Source: Gemmobacter denitrificans (GTDB lineage Bacteria; Pseudomonadota; Alphaproteobacteria; Rhodobacterales; Rhodobacteraceae). From it: DNA of 64,000 nucleotides. Where the stretch lies: NCBI RefSeq assembly GCF_036964905.1, contig NZ_JBALHR010000002.1, positions 124,001 through 188,000 on the forward strand, in the 5' to 3' direction. Shown piece after piece: positions 49,749 to 58,682 of this stretch. The position numbers and the translations under genes were made by a program. The notes beneath the pieces are model-generated. The model was not told where the DNA came from. It did not search any database and saw only the letters and a program-made list of their open reading frames with translations. Position 1 is the first letter of the stretch; every line of letters starts with the position of its first letter.

Positions 49749-50272
49749 GCACCAGTGCGAACCATGCGGCCAATGACCTTGATGCAGGCATGGCGGCTAT
49801 GAACCGCGATCTGCAGGACAAGGGGTTCCTGCTGACCTCGACCGAGGACATCATCAACTGGGCGCGCACCGGCAGCCTGCACTGGATGACCTTCGGTCTG
49901 GCCTGCTGTGCGGTGGAAATGATGCATACCGCCATGCCGCGCTATGATGTGGAACGGTACGGTTTCGCCCCCCGCGCCAGCCCGCGCCAATCGGACGTGA
50001 TGATCGTGGCGGGCACGCTGACCAACAAGATGGCCCCGGCGCTGCGCAAGGTCTATGACCAGATGCCCGAGCCGCGCTATGTGATCTCGATGGGGTCCTG
50101 CGCGAATGGCGGCGGATATTACCATTACAGCTATTCGGTCGTGCGGGGCTGTGACCGCGTGGTTCCGGTGGACATCTATGTGCCCGGCTGCCCGCCCACG
50201 GCCGAGGCGCTGATGTATGGCATTCTGGCGCTGCAGCGGAAGATCCGCCGCACCGGCACGCTGGTCCGGTAA
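49739..50272 (+). CDS. nuoB: NADH-quinone oxidoreductase subunit B
   Basis: Carries cluster N2, the last iron-sulphur centre, which reduces quinone. 177 residues with the N2 ligands: the Cys pair in GLACCAVEMMHTAMPRYD, SMGSCANGGGYYHYSY and VPGCPPTAEALMYGI. The start inside nuoA is chosen because the family opens near this point, with coupling to nuoA; a short N-terminal extension (GVSTSANHAANDLDA) is usual for alphaproteobacteria. Confidence 0.97.
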   Translation: MGVSTSANHAANDLDAGMAAMNRDLQDKGFLLTSTEDIINWARTGSLHWMTFGLACCAVEMMHTAMPRYDVERYGFAPRASPRQSDVMIVAGTLTNKMAPALRKVYDQMPEPRYVISMGSCANGGGYYHYSYSVVRGCDRVVPVDIYVPGCPPTAEALMYGILALQRKIRRTGTLVR

Positions 50273-50284
50273 GGGAGATTTCGC

Positions 50285-50884
50285 ATGTCCGACGCTCTTG
50301 AACAGCTTGGCGCCCATCTGTCGCTGAAATGCCCCGATGCGGTGATTACCGCGACCGTGTCCTTTGGTGAACTGACGGTGGAGGTGGCGTTGCCGCATCT
50401 GCTGTCTTTCGTCGATTTCCTGAAGGCCGACAGCGCCTGCCGCTTTTCCACGCTGGTGGACATCACGGCGGTCGATCACCCGGAACGCCCGGCGCGGTTC
50501 GATGTGGTCTATCACTTCCTGTCGATGTACCAGAACCACCGCATCCGCGTGAAAGCGGCAGTGCGGGAAGAGGATATGGTGCCGTCGATCATCCCGGTGC
50601 ACCCTTCGGCCAACTGGTTCGAACGTGAAGTGTTTGACATGTTCGGCATCCTGTTCTCGGGCCATCCCGACCTGCGTCGCCTGCTGACGGATTATGGCTT
50701 CCGCGGCCATCCGCTGCGCAAGGATTTCCCGACCACGGGCTATACCGAAGTGCGCTATGACGAAGCGCAGAAGCGTGTGGTCTATGAACCGGTAAAGCTG
50801 GTGCAGGAATACCGGCAGTTCGATTTCCTGAGCCCGTGGGAAGGTGCGCATTACGTGCTTCCCGGCGACGAAAAGAAAGCCTGA
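50285..50884 (+). CDS. nuoC: NADH-quinone oxidoreductase subunit C
   Basis: Hydrophilic 30-kDa-type subunit that binds NuoD in the connecting arm. 199 residues with LVDITAVDHPERPARFDVVY, the interface motif VPSIIPVHPSANWFEREVFD, then MFGILFSGHPDLRRLLTDYG and FRGHPLRKDFPTTGYTEVRY. Separate from nuoD, unlike the fused NuoCD of E. coli. A 12-base gap follows nuoB. Confidence 0.97.
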   Translation: MSDALEQLGAHLSLKCPDAVITATVSFGELTVEVALPHLLSFVDFLKADSACRFSTLVDITAVDHPERPARFDVVYHFLSMYQNHRIRVKAAVREEDMVPSIIPVHPSANWFEREVFDMFGILFSGHPDLRRLLTDYGFRGHPLRKDFPTTGYTEVRYDEAQKRVVYEPVKLVQEYRQFDFLSPWEGAHYVLPGDEKKA

Positions 50885-50932
50885 GCGCGCGGGGGGCCAA
50901 TGCGGCCCCCGGTGTCCAGATGAGGTGAGACG

Positions 50933-52147
50933 ATGGACGGAAAATTCGACGACGCGCAGACCGGCGAACAGAAGATCCGCAACTTCAACATCAACTTCGG
51001 GCCACAGCACCCCGCAGCGCATGGTGTGCTGCGTCTGGTGCTGGAGCTGGACGGCGAGATCGTGGAACGCTGCGATCCGCATGTCGGGCTGCTGCATCGC
51101 GGCACCGAAAAGCTGATGGAAAGCCGCACCTATCTGCAGAACCTGCCCTATCTGGACCGGCTGGATTATGTGGCCCCGATGAACCAGGAACATGCCTGGT
51201 GTCTGGCCATCGAAAAGCTGACCGGAACCAAGGTGCCGCGCCGCGCCAGCCTGATCCGGGTGCTCTATTCGGAAATTGGCCGCATCCTGAACCACCTGCT
51301 GAACGTGACCACGCAGGCCATGGACGTGGGCGCGCTGACGCCGCCGCTCTGGGGCTTTGAGGAACGCGAAAAGCTGATGGTGTTCTATGAGCGTGCCTGT
51401 GGCGCGCGACTGCACGCCGCCTATTTCCGCCCCGGCGGGGTTCACCAGGATCTGCCGCCCGCGCTGATCGACGATATCGAACAATGGGCGCATGAATTCC
51501 CGCGCGTGCTGGATGACATTGACGGGCTCTTGACCGAAAACCGCATCTTCAAGCAACGCAATGCCGACATCGGCATCGTGACCGAAGAAGAAATCCTGCA
51601 ATGGGCCTATTCGGGGGTCATGGTGCGCGGGTCGGGGTTGGCATGGGATTTGCGCCGCGCGCAGCCCTATGAATGCTATGACGAATTCGACTTCATGATC
51701 CCGGTCGGCAAGAATGGCGATTGCTATGACCGCTATCTGTGCCGCATGGCCGAGATGCGCGAAAGCGTGAAGATCATCCATCAGGCCATTGCCAAGCTGC
51801 GTGCTCCGGAAGGCCGTACCGACGTGTTGGCGCGCGGCAAGCTCACCCCGCCCAAGCGCGGCGAGATGAAGACCTCGATGGAAGCGCTGATCCATCACTT
51901 CAAGCTTTACACCGAAGGCTTCCACGTCCCTGCGGGCGAGGTTTACGCCGCGGTCGAAGCGCCGAAGGGGGAATTTGGCGTCTATCTGGTGGCCGATGGC
52001 ACCAACAAGCCCTATCGCGCCAAGCTGCGCGCGCCGGGTTTCCCGCATCTGCAATCCATGGATCACATCGCCAAGGGGCATCAGCTTGCCGATGTGGCCG
52101 CCATCATCGGCACGATGGATATCGTGTTCGGGGAGATCGACCGCTAA
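50933..52147 (+). CDS. nuoD: NADH-quinone oxidoreductase subunit D
   Basis: 49-kDa-type subunit forming the quinone pocket with NuoB. 404 residues: NINFGPQHPAAHGVLRLVLE, HVGLLHRGTEKLMESRTYLQ, RLDYVAPMNQEHAWCLAIEK, and the ending MDIVFGEIDR. Its stop shares a base with the nuoE ATG. The 48 bases between nuoC and nuoD carry a GAGGTGAGA ribosome-binding site. Confidence 0.97.
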   Translation: MDGKFDDAQTGEQKIRNFNINFGPQHPAAHGVLRLVLELDGEIVERCDPHVGLLHRGTEKLMESRTYLQNLPYLDRLDYVAPMNQEHAWCLAIEKLTGTKVPRRASLIRVLYSEIGRILNHLLNVTTQAMDVGALTPPLWGFEEREKLMVFYERACGARLHAAYFRPGGVHQDLPPALIDDIEQWAHEFPRVLDDIDGLLTENRIFKQRNADIGIVTEEEILQWAYSGVMVRGSGLAWDLRRAQPYECYDEFDFMIPVGKNGDCYDRYLCRMAEMRESVKIIHQAIAKLRAPEGRTDVLARGKLTPPKRGEMKTSMEALIHHFKLYTEGFHVPAGEVYAAVEAPKGEFGVYLVADGTNKPYRAKLRAPGFPHLQSMDHIAKGHQLADVAAIIGTMDIVFGEIDR

Positions 52148-53235
52148 TGCTGCGCCGCCTGCACAAAGACCAACCCGCCGCCTTCGCCTTCACGCCGAAG
52201 AATCTTGAATGGGCGCAGGGCCAGATTTCCAAATACCCCGAGGGCCGTCAGGCCAGCGCCATCATCCCGCTGCTGTTCCGCGCGCAGGAGCAGGAGGGTT
52301 GGCTAACCCGTCCGGCCATCGAATATGTGGCCGATATGCTGGGTCTGGCGCATATCCGGGCGCTGGAAGTGGCAACATTCTACTTCATGTTCCAGCTGCA
52401 ACCCGTTGGAACTGTTGCCCATATCCAGATTTGCGGCACCACCAGCTGCATGATCTGCGGGGCCGAGGATCTGATCGCCGTCTGCAAGGAACTGATTTCG
52501 GCCCATCCGCACACGCCATCGGCGGATGGCAAGTTCAGCTGGGAAGAGGTCGAATGTCTGGGCGCCTGTGCCAATGCGCCCATGGCCCAGATCGGCAAGG
52601 ATTATTACGAAGACCTGAGCCCCGAGCGTCTGCGCGAGATGATCGCGAAGTTCCGCGCGGGCGAGGTGCCGACACCGGGATCGCAGACGGGACGGTTCTC
52701 GTCGGAACCGAAAACCGGGCTGACTTCGTTGAAAGACCATGAATCGGGCCGGACCCAGTATAATGCCTCGGTGCAGCGTGCCGTGGATATCGGCGATACG
52801 GTCAAGCGCATCGACGGGACTGAAGTGCCGATCCTGACGCCATGGCGGCAGACTGCTGCCCCGGCGGCGGCTGTTCCCGCGCCTGCAGCGCCCGTCGCCC
52901 CGCAAAAGGAAGAAACTGAAGCGCCGGTCGCTGTTGCTGTAGTCTCTGAAGGCACAAAGCCGCAGGCCCTGACGGCGGCGCGCGATGGCAAGGCCGATGA
53001 TCTGCAAAAGATCGAAGGCATCGGGCCGAAGCTGGAACAGCTGTGTCATGATCTGGGTATCTTCCATTTCGATCAGATCGCCAATTGGGGCGCTGCGGAA
53101 ATCGCCTGGATGGACAGCAACCTGAAGGGCTTCCGGGGCCGGGTCACCCGCGACAAGTGGGTGGCGCAGGCGAAGATCATTGTCGAGCAGGGCATGGAGG
53201 AATTCCTCCGCCGTGCAAAGACCAACGATTACTGA
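52147..53235 (+). CDS. nuoE: NADH-quinone oxidoreductase subunit E, C-terminally extended
   Basis: Holds the N1a [2Fe-2S] cluster next to NuoF. Residues 1-165 are the thioredoxin-like NuoE domain with cluster ligands in QICGTTSCMIC and EVECLGACANAP. Then follows a Pro/Ala/Glu-rich linker (~residues 235-270) and a C-terminal ~75-residue helix-hairpin-helix-like domain (DDLQKIEGIGPKLEQLCHDL; RGRVTRDKWVAQAKII). At 362 residues it is about twice the usual NuoE; the extension is known from other Rhodobacterales. Its role is unclear. Confidence 0.95.
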   Translation: MLRRLHKDQPAAFAFTPKNLEWAQGQISKYPEGRQASAIIPLLFRAQEQEGWLTRPAIEYVADMLGLAHIRALEVATFYFMFQLQPVGTVAHIQICGTTSCMICGAEDLIAVCKELISAHPHTPSADGKFSWEEVECLGACANAPMAQIGKDYYEDLSPERLREMIAKFRAGEVPTPGSQTGRFSSEPKTGLTSLKDHESGRTQYNASVQRAVDIGDTVKRIDGTEVPILTPWRQTAAPAAAVPAPAAPVAPQKEETEAPVAVAVVSEGTKPQALTAARDGKADDLQKIEGIGPKLEQLCHDLGIFHFDQIANWGAAEIAWMDSNLKGFRGRVTRDKWVAQAKIIVEQGMEEFLRRAKTNDY

Positions 53236-53243
53236 GGGCAGAA

Positions 53244-53480
53244 ATGACCGCTCCCCACCCCGAGATCGAAGCCCTGAAGCGCGACGCGCGGATGGTGGCA
53301 TTCGTGATCGCGGGCACCATGCTGGCATGGATTGGGGCACAATGGCTGGGCGGCAGGCTGGGCTGGGAAACCCGCTTTGCTTTCCTGTTCGACCTGGCCG
53401 CATTGGCCGCGTTCTTCTGGGCGCTGGTCGTCACGTTTCAGATCTGGCGGCGGCACAAGGCCGTGCACCGGGGCAATTGA
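53244..53480 (+). CDS. DUF5337 two-helix membrane protein in nuo operon
   Basis: 78-residue inner-membrane protein with two helices (MVAFVIAGTMLAWIGAQWLG; LFDLAALAAFFWALVVTFQI) joined by a short polar loop and ending in a basic tail. It matches the DUF5337 type found beside nuoE/nuoF in Rhodobacteraceae. It follows nuoE by 8 bases with GAGGGCAG. Assembly or stability of complex I is a plausible role, but untested from sequence. Confidence 0.82.
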   Translation: MTAPHPEIEALKRDARMVAFVIAGTMLAWIGAQWLGGRLGWETRFAFLFDLAALAAFFWALVVTFQIWRRHKAVHRGN

Positions 53481-53489
53481 GGGCAGAAC

Positions 53490-54785
53490 ATGCTGAAGGA
53501 TCAGGACCGGATCTTTACCAACCTCTACGGGATGCATGACCGCAGCCTGAAAGGGGCCATGGCACGCGGCCATTGGGACAAGACCGCCGACCTGCTGGCG
53601 CTTGGCCGCGACGGCATCATCCAGATCATGAAAGACTCTGGCCTGCGCGGCCGGGGTGGTGCGGGCTTCCCGACCGGCATGAAATGGTCCTTCATGCCCA
53701 AGCAATCGGATGGCCGCCCCTCTTATCTGGTGGTGAATGCCGACGAATCCGAACCCGCGACCTGCAAGGACCGCGAGATCATGCGCCATGATCCGCATAC
53801 GCTGATCGAAGGCTGCCTTGTGGCCGGTTTCGCGATGAATGCGGTGGCAGCCTATATCTACATTCGCGGCGAATATGTCCGCGAGAAAGAGGCCCTGCAG
53901 GCCGCCATCGACGAATGCTATGATGCCGGTCTGATCGGCAAGAATGCCTGCAAGTCGGGCTATGACTTCGACGTCTACCTGCATCACGGGGCAGGGGCCT
54001 ATATTTGCGGCGAGGAAACCGCCCTGCTGGAAAGCCTTGAAGGCAAGAAGGGCATGCCGCGCATGAAGCCGCCGTTCCCGGCAGGCTCGGGCCTTTATGG
54101 CTGCCCGACCACGGTGAATAACGTGGAATCCATCGCAGTGGCGCCCACCATCCTGCGCCGGGGCGCGGCCTGGTTTGCCAGCTTTGGCCGCCCGAACAAT
54201 GCGGGCGTGAAGCTGTTTGCCATGTCGGGCCATGTGAACACGCCCTGCGTGATCGAAGAATCCATGTCGATCCCGATGAAGGAGCTGATCGAGAAGCATG
54301 GCGGCGGTGTGCGCGGCGGCTGGAAGAACCTCAAGGCGGTGATCCCCGGCGGGGCGTCCTGCCCGGTGATCCCGGCGGACAAATGCGAAGACGCCATCAT
54401 GGATTATGATGGCATGCGCGCGCTGCAATCCTCGTTCGGCACGGCCTGCATGATCGTGATGGATCAGCAGACCGACATCATCAAGGCGATCTGGCGGCTG
54501 TCGAAGTTCTTCAAGCATGAAAGCTGCGGTCAATGCACGCCCTGCCGCGAGGGCACCGGATGGATGTATCGCGTGATGGATCGTCTGGTGCGCGGCGAGG
54601 CGGAGGTCGAGGAAATCGACATGCTGCTGAGCGTGACGAAGCAGGTCGAAGGCCATACGATCTGTGCGCTCGGCGATGCGGCGGCATGGCCGATCCAGGG
54701 CCTGATCCGGCATTACCGCGAAGAGATCGAAGACCGCATCAAGGCCAAGAAGACGGGCCGCATGGGCGCGATGGCGGCGGAATAA
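53490..54785 (+). CDS. nuoF: NADH-quinone oxidoreductase subunit F
   Basis: NADH-oxidising subunit with FMN and cluster N3. 431 residues: FMN/NADH site RGRGGAGFPTGMKWSFM and YLVVNADESEPATCKDREIM, then GAGAYICGEETALLESLEG, and the N3 ligands in ESCGQCTPCREGTGWMYR plus a later Cys in HTICALGDAAAWP. It lies 9 bases after the DUF5337 gene and 1 base before the next lipoprotein gene. Confidence 0.97.
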   Translation: MLKDQDRIFTNLYGMHDRSLKGAMARGHWDKTADLLALGRDGIIQIMKDSGLRGRGGAGFPTGMKWSFMPKQSDGRPSYLVVNADESEPATCKDREIMRHDPHTLIEGCLVAGFAMNAVAAYIYIRGEYVREKEALQAAIDECYDAGLIGKNACKSGYDFDVYLHHGAGAYICGEETALLESLEGKKGMPRMKPPFPAGSGLYGCPTTVNNVESIAVAPTILRRGAAWFASFGRPNNAGVKLFAMSGHVNTPCVIEESMSIPMKELIEKHGGGVRGGWKNLKAVIPGGASCPVIPADKCEDAIMDYDGMRALQSSFGTACMIVMDQQTDIIKAIWRLSKFFKHESCGQCTPCREGTGWMYRVMDRLVRGEAEVEEIDMLLSVTKQVEGHTICALGDAAAWPIQGLIRHYREEIEDRIKAKKTGRMGAMAAE

Positions 54786-54786
54786 G

Positions 54787-55143
54787 ATGAACCTTGCCCC
54801 CCTCCTTTTCACGGGCGTTGCAGCAGGCCTTTCGGCCTGTGTCGCGACACCCGTGGCTGCCCCAAAAGGCCCTGCACAAGTCGGGTCTTTTGTTGTGGCG
54901 CAGGACGGGGCGAGTTTTTCGGCGCAGGTCGCGCCTGGCGCTCCAGGCCACGCGCTGACCCGTATGGGTGCCGTGCCGGTATCTGGCAACAGCATCATCG
55001 TATCGCCTTTCGGGTTCGATCAGGGCAGACGCGCCAAGGATCTGGCCCGGCAGGCCTGCGAACAGGCGCGCGGCCGGTTTCAGCCCCGGGCGGTGGGCCG
55101 CTTCGCCCAAGGCGCATGGATATTCGAGGGGGGCTGCGCATGA
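54787..55143 (+). CDS. Small lipoprotein gene between nuoF and nuoG
   Basis: 118-residue exported lipoprotein (signal MNLAPLLFTGVAAGLSAC, lipobox LSAC). The mature part is Ala/Gly/Val-rich with QACEQARGRFQPRAVGRFAQ near its end and a final Cys pair region (EGGCA). It starts one base after nuoF, so co-transcribed with complex I genes, but there is no known link to the enzyme. Unrecognised family. Confidence 0.7.
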   Translation: MNLAPLLFTGVAAGLSACVATPVAAPKGPAQVGSFVVAQDGASFSAQVAPGAPGHALTRMGAVPVSGNSIIVSPFGFDQGRRAKDLARQACEQARGRFQPRAVGRFAQGAWIFEGGCA

Positions 55144-55165
55144 TCCCCTTTCAACAGATGACGGC

Positions 55166-55181
55166 GCGGGGGTTCCCCCGC
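55166..55181. other. Strong hairpin ahead of nuoG
   Basis: GCGGGGG-TT-CCCCCGC, 20 bases before the nuoG ATG inside the operon. It could set a processing point or affect nuoG translation. No T-run follows, so it is not a typical terminator. Confidence 0.35.
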
Positions 55182-55200
55182 CATTCGGCGGAGTAAGCTG

Positions 55201-57210
55201 ATGAGCAACCTCAAGAAAATCATCATCGACGGCATCGAGGTCGAGGTTGATGGCGCGATGACGATCATTCAGGCGGCCGAAGTCGCCGGGATCGAAATCC
55301 CGCGCTTTTGCTACCATGAACGCCTGTCGATCGCGGGCAACTGCCGGATGTGCCTTGTCGAAGTGGTCGGGGGCCCGCCGAAGCCTGCCGCAAGCTGCGC
55401 CATGCAGGTGCGCGATCTGCGCCCCGGCCCGAATGGCGAACCCCCGGTGGTCAAGACCAACAGCCCGATGGTCAAGAAGGCCCGCGAAGGGGTGATGGAA
55501 TTTCTGCTCATCAACCACCCGCTGGATTGCCCGATCTGCGACCAGGGCGGCGAATGCGACCTGCAGGATCAGGCCATGGCCTATGGCGTGGATTTCAGCC
55601 GCTACCGCGAACCCAAGCGCGCGTCGGAAAATCTTGATCTCGGCCCGCTGGTCAAGACCGAGATGACCCGCTGCATCAGCTGCACCCGCTGCGTGCGCTT
55701 CACGACCGAGGTGGCGGGCATCCATCAGATGGGCCAGACCGGGCGCGGCGAAGATAGCGAGATCACCTCCTATCTGAACATGACGCTCGATTCGAACCTG
55801 CAGGGCAATATCATCGACCTGTGCCCGGTGGGGGCGCTGACCTCGAAGCCCTATGCCTTCACCGCCCGGCCCTGGGAACTGACCAAGACCGAGAGCATCG
55901 ACGTGATGGATGCGCTTGGGTCGAACATCCGCATCGACACCAAGGGGCGCGAAGTCATGCGCATCGTGCCGCGCAACCATGACGGCGTGAACGAGGAATG
56001 GCTGAGCGACAAGTCGCGCTTTGTCTGGGATGGTCTGCGCCGTCAGCGGCTGGACACACCCTATATCCGCGAAAATGGCCGTCTGCGCAAAGCCGGCTGG
56101 TCCGAGGCGCTGGCCGCCGCCGCCGCCGCGATGCGGGGCAAGAAGGTCACCGGTCTGGTGGGCGATCTCGTGTCGGTCGAAGCGGCCTACAGCCTCAAGA
56201 CCCTGATCGAAGCGCTTGGCGGTACGGTGGAATGCCGGGTCGATGGGGCCAGGCTGCCTGCGGGCAATCGTGCGGCCTATGTCGGCACGGCCACCATCGA
56301 GGATATCGACACCGCCAAGACCATCCTGCTGATCGGCACCGATCCGCGGAATGAAGCCCCGGTGCTGAACGCCCGCCTGCGCAAGGCCTGGTCGAAAGGC
56401 GCGCGGATCGGGCTGATCGGTCAGCCGGTCGATCTGACCTATGATTACCTGCACATGGGCAGCGACCGCGCGGCACTGGTCGATCTGGTGGATCGGGTCA
56501 CGGAAAAGCCCGATACGCTGGTGATCGTGGGGCAGGGCGCGCTGACCGCTGCTGATGGTGAGGCTGTGCTGGGGCAGGCCATGGCCTATGCCGCAGGCGC
56601 GGGGGCCAAGCTGATGGTGCTGCACACCGCCGCCGCCCGCGTGGGCGCGATGGATGTGGGCTGCACCACCCCGGGCGGGCTGAAGGCCGCGACCGAGGGC
56701 GCAGAGGTGATCTATAACCTCGGTGCGGATGAGGTCGAAATCGACGCAGGCGCCTTTGTGATCTATCAGGGCAGCCATGGGGATCGTGGCGCGCATCGCG
56801 CCGACATCATCCTGCCGGGGGCCGCCTATACCGAGGAAAACGGCCTGTTCGTGAACACCGAAGGCCGCCCGCAACTGGCGTTGCGCGCCGGGTTCGCACC
56901 GGGGGAGGCCAAGGAAAACTGGGCCATCCTGCGCGCGCTGTCGGCCGAGATCGGCAGCACGCTGGCCTGGGACAGCCTGGGTGAATTGCGCGGCCGGATC
57001 GTGGCAGCGCATCCGCATCTGGGTGACATCGACGAAGTTCCGGCCAATGAAGGCCCGGCTTTGCCGCGTGTGACATTGGGCAATGCGCCCTTTGGCCTTG
57101 CGGTGAAGGATTTCTACCTGTCCAACCCGATTGCCCGCGCCTCGGCGCTGATGGGGCAATTGCAGGCAATGGCACGCGCACGGGCCGAAACCCCGCTGGC
57201 GGCGGAGTGA
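55201..57210 (+). CDS. nuoG: NADH-quinone oxidoreductase subunit G
   Basis: Large iron-sulphur subunit. 669 residues: N-terminal [2Fe-2S] domain (CYHERLSIAGNCRMCLVEV), the His/Cys motif HPLDCPICDQGGECDLQDQA for N5, two further Cys groups CISCTRCVRF and LCPVGALTSKPYAFTARPW, and a molybdopterin-oxidoreductase-like C-terminal domain without molybdenum use. Preceded by a short hairpin. It ends 4 bases before the next lipoprotein gene. Confidence 0.97.
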   Translation: MSNLKKIIIDGIEVEVDGAMTIIQAAEVAGIEIPRFCYHERLSIAGNCRMCLVEVVGGPPKPAASCAMQVRDLRPGPNGEPPVVKTNSPMVKKAREGVMEFLLINHPLDCPICDQGGECDLQDQAMAYGVDFSRYREPKRASENLDLGPLVKTEMTRCISCTRCVRFTTEVAGIHQMGQTGRGEDSEITSYLNMTLDSNLQGNIIDLCPVGALTSKPYAFTARPWELTKTESIDVMDALGSNIRIDTKGREVMRIVPRNHDGVNEEWLSDKSRFVWDGLRRQRLDTPYIRENGRLRKAGWSEALAAAAAAMRGKKVTGLVGDLVSVEAAYSLKTLIEALGGTVECRVDGARLPAGNRAAYVGTATIEDIDTAKTILLIGTDPRNEAPVLNARLRKAWSKGARIGLIGQPVDLTYDYLHMGSDRAALVDLVDRVTEKPDTLVIVGQGALTAADGEAVLGQAMAYAAGAGAKLMVLHTAAARVGAMDVGCTTPGGLKAATEGAEVIYNLGADEVEIDAGAFVIYQGSHGDRGAHRADIILPGAAYTEENGLFVNTEGRPQLALRAGFAPGEAKENWAILRALSAEIGSTLAWDSLGELRGRIVAAHPHLGDIDEVPANEGPALPRVTLGNAPFGLAVKDFYLSNPIARASALMGQLQAMARARAETPLAAE

Positions 57211-57214
57211 TCTG

Positions 57215-57610
57215 ATGCGCGCCCTTGGCCTCATCGCGATGCTGACAGCCGCCCCGGCGGCACTGTCGGCATGTGGCGTGGCCAAGGCGGTGACGACGGG
57301 CAGCCCGAAATATGACGGGATCGAAACCATCCTGCTGGATGGCGATCTGGTGAATTTCCGGGTGGCGATGCGCGGGGCGAACGGCAAGGCGGATGTGGAA
57401 AGCTATGCCCGCTGTGCTGCCGCGCAATATGCGCTGATCCGGGGCTGGGGCTTTGCGCGCCATGTGCGCACTACGGTTGCCCGGACCGGCACCGAATGGC
57501 GGGGCGATGCGGTCTATACGATCTCTGCCGCGCTGCCCGACGGATTGCGCACCATTGACGCCGAAGTCACGGTGCGCGATTGCGGCGAACGTGGAATACC
57601 GACGGTATGA
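57215..57610 (+). CDS. Hypothetical lipoprotein between nuoG and nuoH
   Basis: 131-residue secreted protein with signal MRALGLIAMLTAAPAALSAC (lipobox LSAC). The mature part has YDGIETILLDGDLVNFRVAM, ARCAAAQYALIRGWGFARHV and a Cys near the end, in an alpha/beta pattern. Conserved neighbours in Rhodobacter include unnamed reading frames at this point of the nuo operon. Function unknown; no catalytic motif. Confidence 0.72.
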   Translation: MRALGLIAMLTAAPAALSACGVAKAVTTGSPKYDGIETILLDGDLVNFRVAMRGANGKADVESYARCAAAQYALIRGWGFARHVRTTVARTGTEWRGDAVYTISAALPDGLRTIDAEVTVRDCGERGIPTV

Positions 57611-57643
57611 CAAGACGAAAAGAAGCTGAGGGACTGAAGGCAA

Positions 57644-58681
57644 ATGGCTGAATTTCTGCAAACCGGATTGGGGATGGCGCTGCTGATCGCAGCCCAGAGC
57701 CTCATGGTCATCGCCTTCGTGATGATCTCGCTTCTCTTTCTCGTCTATGGCGACCGCAAGATCTGGGCGGCTGTCCAGATGCGGCGCGGGCCTAACGTGG
57801 TGGGGGCCTTCGGCCTGCTGCAATCCGTGGCCGACGCGCTGAAATATGTGGTGAAAGAGGTCGTGGTACCTGCCGGGGCCGACCGCCCGGTGTTCTTCCT
57901 GGCACCGATGCTGTCCTTCGTGCTGGCCATGATCGCCTGGGCGGTGATCCCGTTCAACGAAGGCTGGGTGCTGGCCGATATCAACGTCGCCATCCTTTAT
58001 GTTTTCGCCATCTCCTCGCTGGAAGTTTATGGCGTGATCATGGGGGGATGGGCGTCGAACTCCAAATACCCGTTCCTCGGATCGTTGCGGTCTGCCGCGC
58101 AGATGATTTCCTATGAAGTGTCGCTGGGCCTGATCATCATCGGCATCATCATCTCCACGGGTTCGATGAACTTCTCGGCCATCGTGGCCGCGCAGGATAC
58201 CGGCTGGGGCTTCTTCGGCTGGTACTGGCTGCCGCATCTGCCGATGGTGGCGCTGTTCTTCATTTCGGCCCTGGCCGAAACCAACCGCCCTCCGTTTGAC
58301 CTGCCGGAAGCGGAATCGGAACTCGTGGCGGGCTATCAGGTGGAATACAGTTCCACCCCGTTCCTGCTGTTCATGGCGGGTGAATATATCGCCATCTTCC
58401 TGATGTGCGCGCTGATCTCGCTCTTGTTCTTCGGGGGCTGGCTGTCGCCGATCCCGGGTGTGCCGGATGGCGCGCTGTGGATGGTCGCGAAGATGGCCTT
58501 CTTCTTCTTCCTGTTCGCCATGGTGAAGGCGATCGTGCCACGCTACCGCTATGACCAGCTGATGCGGATTGGCTGGAAGGTGTTCCTGCCGTTGTCGCTG
58601 GCCTGGGTGGTGATCGTGGCGTTCCTTGCGAAATTCGAAGTGATGGGCGGCCTCTGGGCACGCTGGACCATTGGGGGCTGA
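57644..58681 (+). CDS. nuoH: NADH-quinone oxidoreductase subunit H
   Basis: Membrane subunit that joins the proton-pumping arm to the quinone channel. 345 residues, about eight helices: QSLMVIAFVMISLLFLVYGD, KIWAAVQMRRGPNVVGAFGL, then SLRSAAQMISYEVSLGLIII and ALAETNRPPFDLPEAESELV, the acidic loop of the E-channel. It lies one base ahead of nuoI. Confidence 0.97.
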   Translation: MAEFLQTGLGMALLIAAQSLMVIAFVMISLLFLVYGDRKIWAAVQMRRGPNVVGAFGLLQSVADALKYVVKEVVVPAGADRPVFFLAPMLSFVLAMIAWAVIPFNEGWVLADINVAILYVFAISSLEVYGVIMGGWASNSKYPFLGSLRSAAQMISYEVSLGLIIIGIIISTGSMNFSAIVAAQDTGWGFFGWYWLPHLPMVALFFISALAETNRPPFDLPEAESELVAGYQVEYSSTPFLLFMAGEYIAIFLMCALISLLFFGGWLSPIPGVPDGALWMVAKMAFFFFLFAMVKAIVPRYRYDQLMRIGWKVFLPLSLAWVVIVAFLAKFEVMGGLWARWTIGG

Positions 58682-58682
58682 C

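Noticed and set aside
49712..52081. Minus-strand open frame (~790 codons) across nuoB, nuoC and nuoD
   Set aside because: Antisense to conserved complex I genes with clear motifs; composition is that of a shadow.
55140..55196. 18-codon open frame between the lipoprotein gene and nuoG
   Set aside because: Too short to support as a gene by composition or homology; reported only as a possible leader in the findings.
54739..57387. Minus-strand open frame (~880 codons) over nuoG
   Set aside because: Antisense to nuoG, with no domain pattern.
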